From Coccinella septempunctata (taxonomy: Eukaryota; Arthropoda; Insecta; Coleoptera; Coccinellidae), in contig NC_058194.1 in NCBI RefSeq assembly GCF_907165205.1, positions 868,824-932,823 on the forward strand: DNA of 64,000 nucleotides, read 5' to 3'. Below, one piece after another: positions 9,174 through 18,571 of this stretch. Below the pieces are notes generated by a model. It was given only the letters and a program-made list of their open reading frames with translations, was not told the DNA's origin and ran no database searches. How positions within the stretch are numbered: position 1 is the first letter of the stretch; each line of letters starts with the position of its first letter. The position numbers and the translations under genes were made by a program.

Positions 9174-11252
9174 TTACGATTTTAAATTTTCTGCCAAAAA
9201 TGTAAGGTCTAAAGTATTTAGTTGCCCAAACGATAGAGAGTAATTCCTTTTCAATTGTACTGCAATTTTGCTCATTATCATTGAGAGTTCTTGATGCATA
9301 TGCGACCGGCTTATCGTTACTAATTTTTCCTTGTGACAGGACTGCACCAATGGCGAAATTACTAGCGTCTGTAGTTTAATAAATTCTTTTGAAAAGTCCG
9401 GATATTGAAGAATAGGTTCGTTCATTAACAAATTTTTACAGTATTCAAAACAGTTGATAAACGATGTGGTGTGCTCGATTTTTGCACCTTTTTTTAAACA
9501 GGCCGTTAAAGGTTTGGTAATTCTCGCGAAGTCACGGATAAATTTTCTATAATATCCTAATAACCCTAAAAATCCTTTAATTTCTTTTGTTGTTTTAGGT
9601 ATTGGGTAATTTTTGATAGCTTGAATTTTGTCTGGATTTGGTTTGACTCCATCTGTTGTTACAATATGCCCCAAATAAGCTACTTCCTTTTTCAGAAATT
9701 CTGATTTATCTAACTGAATTTTGAAATTGGCCTCTCTGAGCCTTTTGAAAACTTTTGAAAGATTAACAATATGTTCTTGCAATGATGTTGAAAAGACAAT
9801 TATGTCATCTAGATAGACTAAACAATTTTCAAGTCCTCTGAGTACATTATCCATTACCCTTTGAAAGGTAGAACCCGCATTTTTTAATTCGAATGGTATA
9901 CGTAGAAATTCGTAGTGGCCATTCTCTACATTGAAAGTTGTTTTAGGAATATCAGCAGGATCCATCTCTATTTGGTGAAATCGGCTAGCTAAATCTAGTG
10001 TTGTAAAATATTGACATTTGCCGATTTTATCAAGAACATCATTTATATTAGGTATAAAATATTTATCGTCAATAGTCTTCTCATTGAGTTTTCGGAAATC
10101 TATGACAACTCTCCATTTTTGTTCACCAGATGCATCAGCTTTTTTTGGTACTACCCAAATCGGCGACGACCAAGGTGACTGGCTGGGTCTGATAATACCT
10201 TGTTCTAACATAGAATTTATTTGATTTTTAACTTCCTCTTTATGAATAAAAGGATATCTATAAGATTTTGTGTAGACAGGGATATCGTCTTTAGTTTTAA
10301 TAGAGTGTTTTATCTGATTTGAAAAAGAAAGGGGTTGATTTTCTAACTTTAAGATATCTGGATATTTTCGACATAATTTTAAAATATGAAATTTTTCTTC
10401 TTCATTCATATGATTGGTTCTAATTAATTCTTCTACGCTTATATATTCTGAATTATTATTAGTTTCCATTTGAAAGATTTCGAAATTATTCTGTATAGAA
10501 ATTGATTCAATCGGTTTATTTAAAATGAGGATAACATCTTCGTTGGCTTCATTACAAATTTCTACGTTTGCTAGGCCATTTTTAGAATAAGTTACAATCT
10601 CAGAAATTTCACAAGATTGAATAATTTGTTTCGGTATTATTACGTCACCAGATAGGTGTTTGATTGGAATTTTAGCAATGATTCTAGAATTCGCATCAAT
10701 TTTAATTTTGAATGGAGCTTTATTTGCTGATTCTTGATATTTTATTGGCATTGTTGAAAAAGGAGTGTTGAGCTTAGAACTATGAAAATCAAGAGACGCA
10801 TCCAATAGTTTTGTATTATCTAATCCAATTAAACCGTCATAAATATTATGAAACTTGAACAGATAGAATTTGAAATTTTCATTATGTCTATTAAACTCAG
10901 CAAATATAGGAATATTGGCACAAAATTGATGATGAGAGGTTTGATGGACTGTTGAGACAGTGAATGGTTCTTTGAATATGAAATTTGAATAATATTTTTT
11001 AGCTAAATCTGGATTAATAAAAGATTTTGTTGATCCTGTATCGATTAGTAATTTAAGAGAGGGATTTTTAATTTCAATATAAGGTAATTCGCGTTTACCA
11101 TTAGAAACATGAAATTCTATTCTGCGTGCTGTGGGTCTGAAATTGAACGTTCCGAAAATTTTGTTTGTAATCTTCAGTAATTTCGTCATTTTTGAATTCT
11201 TCTTTAGAGCTGTGAGGATTATTATGATACTCGGTATTAAAAAGCTCTTCAC
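9174..11252 (-). pseudogene. Gypsy Pol: protease and reverse transcriptase
   Basis: Open frame of 692 codons. The retropepsin motif LLIDTGSTKSFI is at about residue 69. After a spacer, the RT begins near residue 330 (YTKSYRYPFIHKEEV, then IRPSQSPWSSPIWVVPKK). It contains FTTLDLASRFHQI, the active-site box YLDDIIVFS and the thumb GFLGLLGYYRKFI. RNase H starts near 590, but after PDFSKEFIKLQT the frame shifts and the last 60 residues are out of frame. The first 40 residues overlap Gag in another frame. Protease and RT look intact; RNase H is broken. Confidence 0.88.
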
Positions 11253-11805
11253 TTATAAAATTTGGTTTCTGAGGAAAGGATTGATTTTGCCTGTTTGTAA
11301 AATATCTATTATTTGTTGAGGTACTCATTGGTAGAGTTCTCTGTTTAGTATGATTAGTAGATATACTCATTGGAGTAGGTGCAGGTTGTTGCTGCTTTCC
11401 GAAAACTTGAGCGTTACTGAAATATTTCGGCTCTTTATAACTTGTATTTCTTTGAATAGTAATGGGTCTGCTAGGAAATTGCTGATTCGTAACAAAATTT
11501 TGTCGTTCGATGGGTACCATTGTGGTAAAGTTTTGACGAAATTTTGAAAAATTATTTGAATTATTTCTGTGATTACTATAATTCATGAATTTTCTGGAAT
11601 TATTGATTACTGTTTGATTAGATTTTTGGCAATGTTTTATATTGTCTTCTTCAATTATGAATTGTAGTGCTTGAGATAAGGAATTAGGCCTCATAGCCCT
11701 AATAATAGGACCCAAAGGATCTCTTAAACCGGCTAAAAAGGTTTTTAAAGCTTGTTTTTGGAAAAAATCTCTTTTACTTGCTCTGAATCCAACTTCACAT
11801 TTCAA
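11101..11805 (-). pseudogene. Gypsy Gag, C-terminal half
   Basis: The 234-codon frame starts with a Gag-like helical segment (ALKTFLAGLRDPLGPIIRAMRPNSLSQALQFI) resembling the end of retrotransposon capsid C-terminal domains. A long Asn/Gln/Ser-rich nucleocapsid-like tail follows, with no CCHC zinc knuckle. The absence of a zinc knuckle also occurs in other insect gypsy lineages. It is separated from the N-terminal Gag frame by an AT-rich break at 11806-11842. It overlaps the start of Pol. Confidence 0.65.
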
Positions 11806-11842
11806 ATAAATATATAATTACAAATTGTATTTAATAATGTAA

Positions 11843-12211
11843 TTACTTTTTCATAGAAGTCATGAGGAGATTCTCCGAAGTTTTGCTCAGATTAACTAGA
11901 TCCTGATTAAGACAATTCTCATCTCGTTGATCACCGAAATGTGATAAAAGTGAATTTTTTATGTCGTTCCAATTACTGGTAGCTCCATGAATTGCGACAA
12001 CTTCTTCCGCTTTGCCGTGAAGCTTATTCAAAATACCATTCAATATAAACACATTTTGGAAGTTATTTTGATTTTCAACATCAAAATAGTGATTCAAAAT
12101 GGCTTCCGAAGCTTGAATGAACCTATGTAATTTATTCGGATTCCCATCGAAATCGGGAATGATGCTTAAATTTTTGATATCAAAGTTTTCAGGTACGTTA
12201 GGCATATTCAA
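11843..12211 (-). pseudogene. Gypsy Gag, N-terminal half
   Basis: Starting at ATG 12211, the 122 residues read as a retrotransposon capsid N-terminal domain: LSIIPDFDGNPNKLHRFI, then a helix with FILNGILNKLHGKAEEV and NWNDIKNSLLSHFGD. These are standard insect Gag features. The frame ends at 11843 and similarity resumes in another frame at 11805. Capsid assembly is the expected role; this copy is split. Confidence 0.7.
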
Positions 12212-12485
12212 AGTTTTATTATTACTATTAAGTGAAAGATTATTAAATAATTCTTACAAATCTGTCTCTAATTCAGAATTGGTTTCCGCTACAGAATCAA
12301 TACTAGGATTAGAGGAGTCTGACATCAACGAATAAAAATACGCTCACCACCTCGTTATGATTATCCACAACTGCATTATCTTCTTCCTCCTAGATGGATT
12401 TTTGATTGTAACTGCTGTGGGTAGGTTCTCGTTTCACCAAAAAAAGGATAGAACTCTAAAGTTTTTCACAATGAAAACTCTGTGA

Positions 12486-12771
12486 AACTCCGTCGACTGC
12501 GCCAGTTATATTTATTAAGGCAGGAAAAACGTTTTTAAAAAAGCTATATTTCATACAATACGTATATACAGTGAAAGTTATGTCAGAACTGATTCAATGA
12601 TGATAAAATTACAATTTATAACCTCGGTACACTTTCTTAGTTTAAGGAAAATGAGACGATGCTGAGATTGCACTTCCTGCGATCTTCCAACGAAGTTCAT
12701 CGTTCTCGGATATATATATATATATATATATATAGAGCCAATTATAAATGCTCGTTACAATAATCATAACA
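12486..12771 (-). repeat. Gypsy 5' LTR (about 12505-12771) and primer-binding site
   Basis: On the minus strand the LTR runs from TGTTATGATTATTG (12771 downward) to AATAAATATAACT (about 12505). It is followed directly by TGGCGCAGTCGACGG (12504-12490), a tRNA-complementary primer-binding site of the kind I recall for Drosophila 297/17.6 elements (serine tRNA). The LTR contains a (TA)n tract at about 12711-12734. The BEL/Pao RT frame stops exactly where the LTR begins. There is no second LTR for comparison. Confidence 0.65.
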
Positions 12772-13158
12772 GTTTTGTCGTCGTGCTAGATGTTTTCATT
12801 ACTCCATGATGAGGTAAATAGAAGATTGTATTTCGAATTCAATCATTCGTCATGACATTTTGGTCATGTGTCCGAGGTTCTCGTATTCATTCATGAATGA
12901 GACATATTGTTCCTTCAATTCAGGATTTTTTGAAAGTTTTTTCTCAACCGCATAGAATCGTTTGAGTGCGACGTCGAAAGATTCACCAATCTGGTTTATG
13001 CTGACAATAAATGACAAACTGACAATAAATCTGACGTTTCATCACGAAACGTGGTTTCTAGAAAATGTTTCTCGCCTTCTTCTTCCTCTGGGGAATATTG
13101 AGTTTATATTGGATATTCTTCAATTTTCCAAAAGCGCTCTAGCAAATCATGAATATTA
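12772..13158 (-). pseudogene. BEL/Pao RT N-terminal fragment
   Basis: Shifted frames of this stretch give the standard BEL lead-in: LLERFWKIEE, an EEEGEKHFLETT block, GESFDVALKRFYAVEKKL, then the FMNEYENLGHM box and the YLPHHGVMK box ending SSTTTKL at the gypsy LTR. Several frameshifts and stops separate these blocks. The catalytic part of RT is missing. Confidence 0.75.
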
Positions 13159-13675
13159 TCATTTTGTAATGTTATATTGCAAATTGAACTTGAAGTGGTT
13201 GCATGTGATATCGGTAGAGGACCGGAAAATATCCAACCAAGTTTTTTTTTGTAGAATTGCTTGATGACCCGGCAAATTTATGCGTCCAATAGAAATTAAA
13301 TCCCAAAAAATAGAAGCTCCAATAAGTAAATCAATTGAACCGGTTTCATTGAATGCTTCATCTGCCAGAACAATATTAGATGGAATTTTGAGATTATTGA
13401 TGTTGAATGAAATAGCAGGTAAATCCTTTGTTATTTTATCGGATATCAAAAAAGGTACATCCTTCAGAATATAAGAATTTGTTTTCGACTTCAAAGTAGC
13501 CCATGTTTTGTGGAGTACGGATGTTATGTTTGAACCGAAACCTTCAACTGAATGAGTGACTTTTGATGTGGGGAGTTGTAACACTGAATAATTTTTCAGT
13601 AATGAAATTTGACTGAGAGTAGTTATCGAGAATAGCTCCACATTTATGAGTATTTCCGTATTTATCAAGAATAAG
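13159..13675 (-). pseudogene. BEL/Pao aspartyl protease region (DUF1758-like)
   Basis: The main frame gives VEGFGSNITS, a PFLISDKITKDLPAISFNI block, ADEAFNETGSIDLLIGASIFWDLI and the GRINLPGHQAILQKKTW end, matching the DUF1758 protease domain of BEL Pol. The catalytic end lies in another frame, reading GAILDNYSQSNFITEKLF, where the canonical DSGS has become DNYS. Removing the DNA element and one TAA joins PTAIL to LILDKYG in frame. It is inactive because of frameshifts and a changed active site. Confidence 0.78.
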
Positions 13676-13678
13676 TAA

Positions 13679-15397
13679 TAGTCCAAGAGCCAGAGCCAAA
13701 AAAAGTCTCTGAATTTCTTATGCCTGGTTTTTTCTCAGGTGATTACAATCATAATATACAGTAAAATGCTGCGGTCAGTCAATGTTAATGTCAGTCAATG
13801 TTAGAACATGTGCCTCTGGTGCGCGGTCAAATATGTCGTGATTACCGACATAATAAAATCAATTTCTTGAGGCTGAAACTTTATAAACTTTGGTATTTTG
13901 GTATCTAAATCAAAATTATGATAGTCAGTCAACGTCTAATTGGGACACAGCTGGTCAGTCAGCATTAATGCGCGTAGGTAGAAGTTGGGACTAGGAATCA
14001 TCAAAGGATGATTAATGTCCGTAGAATGTATCAAAAATTGTGAAATTCTGTTTGCAATGCTCTTCCTGGACTGCATGCTCTAATTGAAAGTGATTTCAAT
14101 CCAGCTTTTTATGAGAAAGGTAAGAAAAAACCTCTGCAGATAATGAAGCAGAGCGAAGATTTTCAAAAAACATTCGCTGACCTTGGACTTGGAGATGAAA
14201 GCAACCAGAATAATATGTTAAATAGGGTTCAAGGATTTGTTTCCCATTTGTATGTCTTGAAAAAAATTAAATCAATTGACGAGGCAAGATTCGTTTTATT
14301 TTCGAAGACGTATAAATGTCTTAGTACCACAAACGGTCGTTTTAAAATTAAAATAATCAATGTAGATGGGTCGAGTATGCCACCGTGCCAATCAGAATTA
14401 ATGCAGCAGTTCTTAAGAGCGAGATTCATTACAAATATTTGGCGTAATGCTCACCGTCAAATTCCAACGGAGCTATCTCCTACTGACTACGGCTGGAAAT
14501 TGGTGGATGAGAAATATGAGTGTCATTGGTTCAAAGGCGATCAATTACCAGAACTTGTACAGGATGATATTATTCAACCTTTACAAGAAAATACAGGTAT
14601 AGAAATATCTTTATCTGAATTAAACAATCACAAATTTATTTATTTTTTAGATTCTGCAACACCTGAGCCTGACGTGTCAGATTACGATAGTGAGAATAAT
14701 GACATGAAAGATTCAGATGAATAATTATGTGATATTATTTTTTATAGCTTGTTATCCCTAATGAATTAAATGAATATTAGTTAAAAATGTTTGAAAATCA
14801 AGGAGTTCTTACCTGTGCGTATACCTGCGTTAGTTGAGTACACTGTTGATTTCGAACGAATTTTATTTCTGAGATTTTAAGGCACAATTGCGACATGGAA
14901 GTGCCTTATTAAAATAAATGTGTTACTTTGAATGATTATGATGTAATATCTATAGAGAGCGAAAAAAATTTAATTTTTTATTCACTGATTGACGGGCGCT
15001 GTTCTACGGAATGGCTGACTGACCATTTTATTCATTAATAATATAGTCAGTAGTAGTTACAAAAAATTTTCACGCTTAATAAACGAATTGCACCCTTCTA
15101 AACGACGCTACGCCTCGCGCTACGCACATTAAAGCTGACTGACCAGCTGTGTCCCGATTGGACGTTGACTGACTATCATAATTTTGATTTAGATACCAAA
15201 ATACAAAAGTTTATAAAGTTTCAGCCTTAAGAAATTGATTTTATTAGGTCGGTGATCACGACATGTTTGATCGCGCACAAGAGGCACATCCACTTGACTG
15301 ACCGCAGCATTTTATTGTATATTATGATTGTAATCACCTGAGAAAAAACCAGGCTTAAGAAATTCAGAGACTTTTTTTGGCTCTGGCTCTCCGTCTA
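13679..15397 (+). mobile_element. 1.7-kb DNA element with about 300-bp TIRs and TAA duplication
   Basis: Positions 13679 to about 13985 are inverted at about 15110-15397 with roughly 90 percent identity; shared blocks include TGCTGCGGTCAGTCAA, GACACAGCTGGTCAGTCAGC and AGAGCCAGAGCC. The direct repeat TAA flanks it at 13676-13678 and 15398-15400. Excision restores the BEL protease frame (PTAIL/LILDKYG). A 3-bp TAA/TTA duplication fits PIF/Harbinger, but the long TIR and the encoded protein do not look like Harbinger transposase. The superfamily is therefore left open. Confidence 0.82.
13993..14724 (+). pseudogene. C-terminal part of an uncharacterised invertebrate TE-associated protein
   Basis: The open frame 14143-14724 (193 codons) extends upstream in the same frame to about 13993, with one stop near 14038. 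Visible blocks are MINVRRMYQKL, NALPGLHAL, AFYEKGKKKPLQIM, the central MPPCQSELMQQFLRARFITNIW block and YGWKLVDEKYECHWFKGDQLP, then an acidic tail. I recognise this as the C-terminal half of a large, unnamed invertebrate family whose members carry LHAFTGCD-KGK and LPPCQ motifs. Here the GCD position reads ESD. GCD-K/GK is faintly reminiscent of FEN/XPG nucleases, but that is speculation. The N-terminal half is absent. Confidence 0.55.
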
Positions 15398-15400
15398 TAA

Positions 15401-15705
15401 GATTGCTGTAGGAAGCATAACATATGAATCACTATGCGTATATTCCGCAGAGCAAGCAGTGAGAGTTGATTGTGAAATATTAGAAATAGATTGTGAATTA
15501 CTAGTTTCATTTTTTTGTGGAAGCGCTGAGTTGGTTTCTGTAGAAGATTTTTCCTTATCTAAATCTAATAAAGTATTGTGTCGCAGAGAACATTTTTTGC
15601 AAGAATGTTGATTTTTACAATCCCTTGATGAGTGTCCCTTACGTAGACAGTTATTGCATGCATTGAGTTTTCTGACTTCACTTATACGTTGTGGTACACT
15701 GAGTT
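15401..15705 (-). pseudogene. BEL/Pao Gag zinc-knuckle region
   Basis: Just after the main Gag frame, a shifted frame gives CIICKKDHFILTCENFLKL and then NACNNCLRKGHSSRDCK, followed by CKKCSLRHNTLLDL. These are the paired zinc-binding motifs typical of BEL Gag-Pol between capsid and protease. The frame switch is near 15745. The segment runs to the TAA duplication of the inserted DNA element. Confidence 0.75.
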
Positions 15706-16754
15706 TTAGAAAATTTTCACATGTGAGTATGAAGTGATCCTTTTTGCAAATAATGCATCTGTGGTAGCAACATGCGCAACACTTGAATCGTGAAAATTTT
15801 TTTTAGCTGGATGTCTCGTTGATGAATTAAAGACTTTTTTGTTTGAGTGTAAACCCTCTAGCAATTGACATCTTTGATTTAGAAATGAAGTGAATTCTTT
15901 GAATGTAGGTAAATCTGATTTAATATTTAATGCATGTTCTTCCCATTCACGTTTAGTGGTTACATCTAGTTTGGCTGAAACTAAGTGAATAATGATGGTG
16001 TCCCATTTGTCTACGGATAATCCTAAAGATTCAAGACTTCTGAGATGCTGATTGACAGCATCAATTATATTCCTGAGTAAAATATGAGACTCTTTTTGCA
16101 CTTTCTGAAGATAAGTTATGGCATTCAAATGAGATTGAATAATGACTCGTTTGTTTTGATAACGTTCGCAGAGGAGATCCCACGCTTTATCGTAATTTGC
16201 TTCAGATACTTCCAAAGCTGTCAGAACATTTGCAGCTTCACATTTTATACAAGATTTCAAATACCAAAACTTTTGAATTTTATTGATAGATTGGCAGTTA
16301 TGAATCATTGCTTTGTATGTATCAGAGAAGTGAAGCCACTTTTCATATGCTCCATGTAAATTTAATTTTGGTAGCTTTGAATTTGTATTTTGAATTATCG
16401 AACTATTGGAATTATTTTGGAAATTGTGGTTGCTGGAAGAAGAGTTTATATCAACAGGTGTAAATTGTTTTATCAACCTCTTTGCTTGGCCAATAGCTTT
16501 GAAATAAGAATTTTCAAGTTCCGTTCTTTCAGAAAGATGATCTTCAGTTGTCGTATTTTTATCAATGAACTCTAATTCAGTTTGAATATCATTTAAATGA
16601 TTCCAAAGCGGTTCTATTTTTTCTAAACGTGTATTTAGCTCTTCTAAATTACTACCATCTGTTATGGTTACTAAACATTTTGAAAAACGCGTGATTTGTG
16701 CTTTGATACTACCTCATTTGAAATGTAAGGTTTTGATTTGTTCTTCAGACATTT
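15706..16754 (-). pseudogene. BEL/Pao Gag (DUF1759-like)
   Basis: The frame probably begins at ATG 16754 (MSEEQIKTL) with a coiled-coil-like N-terminus. One stop near 16719 interrupts it, and the longest open part is 16476-15706. That part holds the DUF1759 Gag domain: LPKLNLHGAYEKWLHFSDTY, QKFWYLKSCIKCEAANVL, WDLLCERYQNKRVI and the ERYQ-like downstream helix LGLSVDKWDTIIIHLV. The protein would form the element's particle. It ends in a frameshift at the zinc-knuckle region. Confidence 0.8.
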
Positions 16755-17196
16755 TGACGAATGAGAATCTATAACATGCAATAATAAGCAATTCAGAATG
16801 AATCAAGGAATTCGGAAATGAAAGAAGGAAGGCTTACTTTTGGAAACACTAATTCGCACTGGAAATGGTTTCTTGAGTGATGTATGATTTGTTTGATTCG
16901 AAGGACCTGAGTTGTTGTTTGAGTTTGATATCGCTTGGTTCATATCAGGCTCGAAGCGACCATGGTCGGTCGTCATATTTTTCACTCGATCTACTTGTGA
17001 ATTAAGTTTGAATAAAAACACTGAATAACCTTATATATATATTCGTTGGATTTGGTAACATGAATGATGTGAGTGAATAGACTTCTTTCTTATTCTAGAA
17101 TGACGCTGTGTGGTACTGATCCGGCTCCTACATTCGTCGACAGTACGGAATGTATGTGCGCATGGTACATATGAGTTGAGATTTGAATATAAACAA

Positions 17197-17753
17197 TACA
17201 ACAACCATTAATCTTCCATTAGACTCGTAGCACTTTATAACGTGGATTGTCGCGTGGCACCTGTTAGGTGAAATGTTATACTAGATAATCTAAAGTTAAA
17301 TTTTTTGTACTGCATATTAATGTTAGGTTCAAGAAAAATGGTACGAATTGTTTAGACATCATATTCATTAATTTTATAAATGAAAAAATGGAAAATATAA
17401 ACACAAACTTCATTTTGGTATTTCTGAATACACATTCTGAAATAAAAACAACCAAATACAACGAAAACTCAGCAAAAATGTCTTTCTATTTTGGGTTTTT
17501 TTTGCTAGATCTAAGGTATGAAAATCTTTTATAAATCCTCCTCATCTTCAGAATTTGCTTCATGTTTATGAAAACTCTGTTCATGGCAGGAGCTGCAAGT
17601 TATAAAAATATGTCCTAGGCAAAGATATGTACCACATTTGCTGCAGCAGTATTTTGTGTTTTTTCTCTGCTTGTTCTTTTGGTATAGTGTACACAATTTT
17701 CTTTTCCGGGGGTTTTCAACAGTTTGAAGAATCTCTATAGTAGATGGAGATTC
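17197..17753 (-). pseudogene. piggyBac copy A: 3' terminal region and transposase C-terminus
   Basis: 17197-17480 matches 33803-34090 closely, including GTAGCACTTTATAACGTGG and GATTGTCGCGTGG near the outer end, with TTAA at about 17210. 17530-17753 encodes, on the minus strand, the cysteine-rich C-terminal domain of a piggyBac transposase (KYCCSKCGTYLCLGHI, CSSCHEQSFHK). The sequence breaks at 17753, where a copia LTR begins. The transposase resumes at 32433, on the other side of the copia. Confidence 0.82.
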
Positions 17754-17951
17754 TGATGAATAAGCAGAGTTAATGAAACACTTTTCTTAAGTTATAACTT
17801 GTAATATCTCAGATACAACACATGAATGTGGCACACACTGAAGACGCCGTGCCATTGATGTTTGACATAGACTGACTTACGTCATTTGTCTGAACACAGA
17901 GTTATGTCAGATGGGGTGCGTTCATAAGAATTGCTTAAATGATATTCAACA
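17754..17951 (-). repeat. Copia A 3' LTR
   Basis: 198 bp, TGTTGAATATC...AATTCATCA on the minus strand. It is preceded by the polypurine tract GAGGGGGTG (17952-17960). It differs from the partner LTR at two sites near its outer end. Confidence 0.9.
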
Positions 17952-18571
17952 CACCCCCTCAATTCTTATATACTGAGAGTTACAACTTTATATCATCAAA
18001 CAATAATAATAAAAAATATTATGCACTCTTTTGAGATATAACAGAGACATAATGCACAATATTCAGGCCCGGACTGGGACCATTTGGGGCCCTCAGCTGA
18101 AACCTGTAAAGGGGCCCTCTACAGGGGCTCTCACCCGGAAAATTTTTGAACATAGCTTGAAAATAATGAAAACGCGTTTTTACGGTATTTTGGCAATTGA
18201 AAAGAAGAAGAAATTCAGCTAGGTTTTTATACCAATATTATGATTTTCAACTTCTATTGACTTAATTATTCATTAAATTGAGAAATTAACAGTATTTCTG
18301 GGATACCAAAACAATACAAAACAATTGCTGTCAATAATTACAACAGAGTTCAAAATATTGTGCAGTATTTTATTCACACCAAAGTATTAACGAATTATGT
18401 CAAAATTATTTATGTAATGAAAATAATAACAAACGGATTTTACGGATTAGATTAATAATACTAACATCTTTAAAAAATCCTGTATATTTAACAATTTAAA
18501 ATATCGTTATACTATAGAATAAATAACTCATTAACTTGGATGATTCAACATTTTACTCCCCTATCCTAGGC

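Larger units (their letters stand above)
7070..12771 (-). mobile_element. Ty3/gypsy retrotransposon encoding a macrodomain, 3'-truncated
   Basis: In minus orientation the order is 5' LTR (about 12771-12505), primer-binding site, Gag, protease, RT, RNase H, macrodomain and start of integrase. The sequence ends near 7070, within the integrase core, against P-element sequence, so the 3' LTR is missing. A pogo-type element (7542-8172) is inserted between macrodomain and integrase. Several frameshifts interrupt Gag and Pol. At its 5' end it is inserted in a BEL/Pao RT sequence: the BEL frame reads up to about 12772 and the gypsy LTR starts there. Confidence 0.85.
12772..17110 (-). mobile_element. 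BEL/Pao retrotransposon copy 1, truncated
   Basis: Minus-strand pieces in order are Gag (about 16754-15706, with its zinc-knuckle region down to about 15401), aspartyl protease (13675-13159) and the RT lead-in down to 12772. A long-TIR DNA element (13679-15397) splits the protease region, and a gypsy LTR truncates the RT. Upstream at 17028-17041 a TATATATATAAGG box is followed by TTATTCAGTG, an insect TATA plus initiator arrangement, so the 5' LTR probably covers about 16860-17140. Its exact ends were not determined. Frameshifts show the copy is dead. Confidence 0.8.

Noticed and set aside
12711..12734. TA-rich tract as a TATA promoter
   Set aside because: It is a microsatellite inside the gypsy LTR; promoter use cannot be supported from sequence alone.
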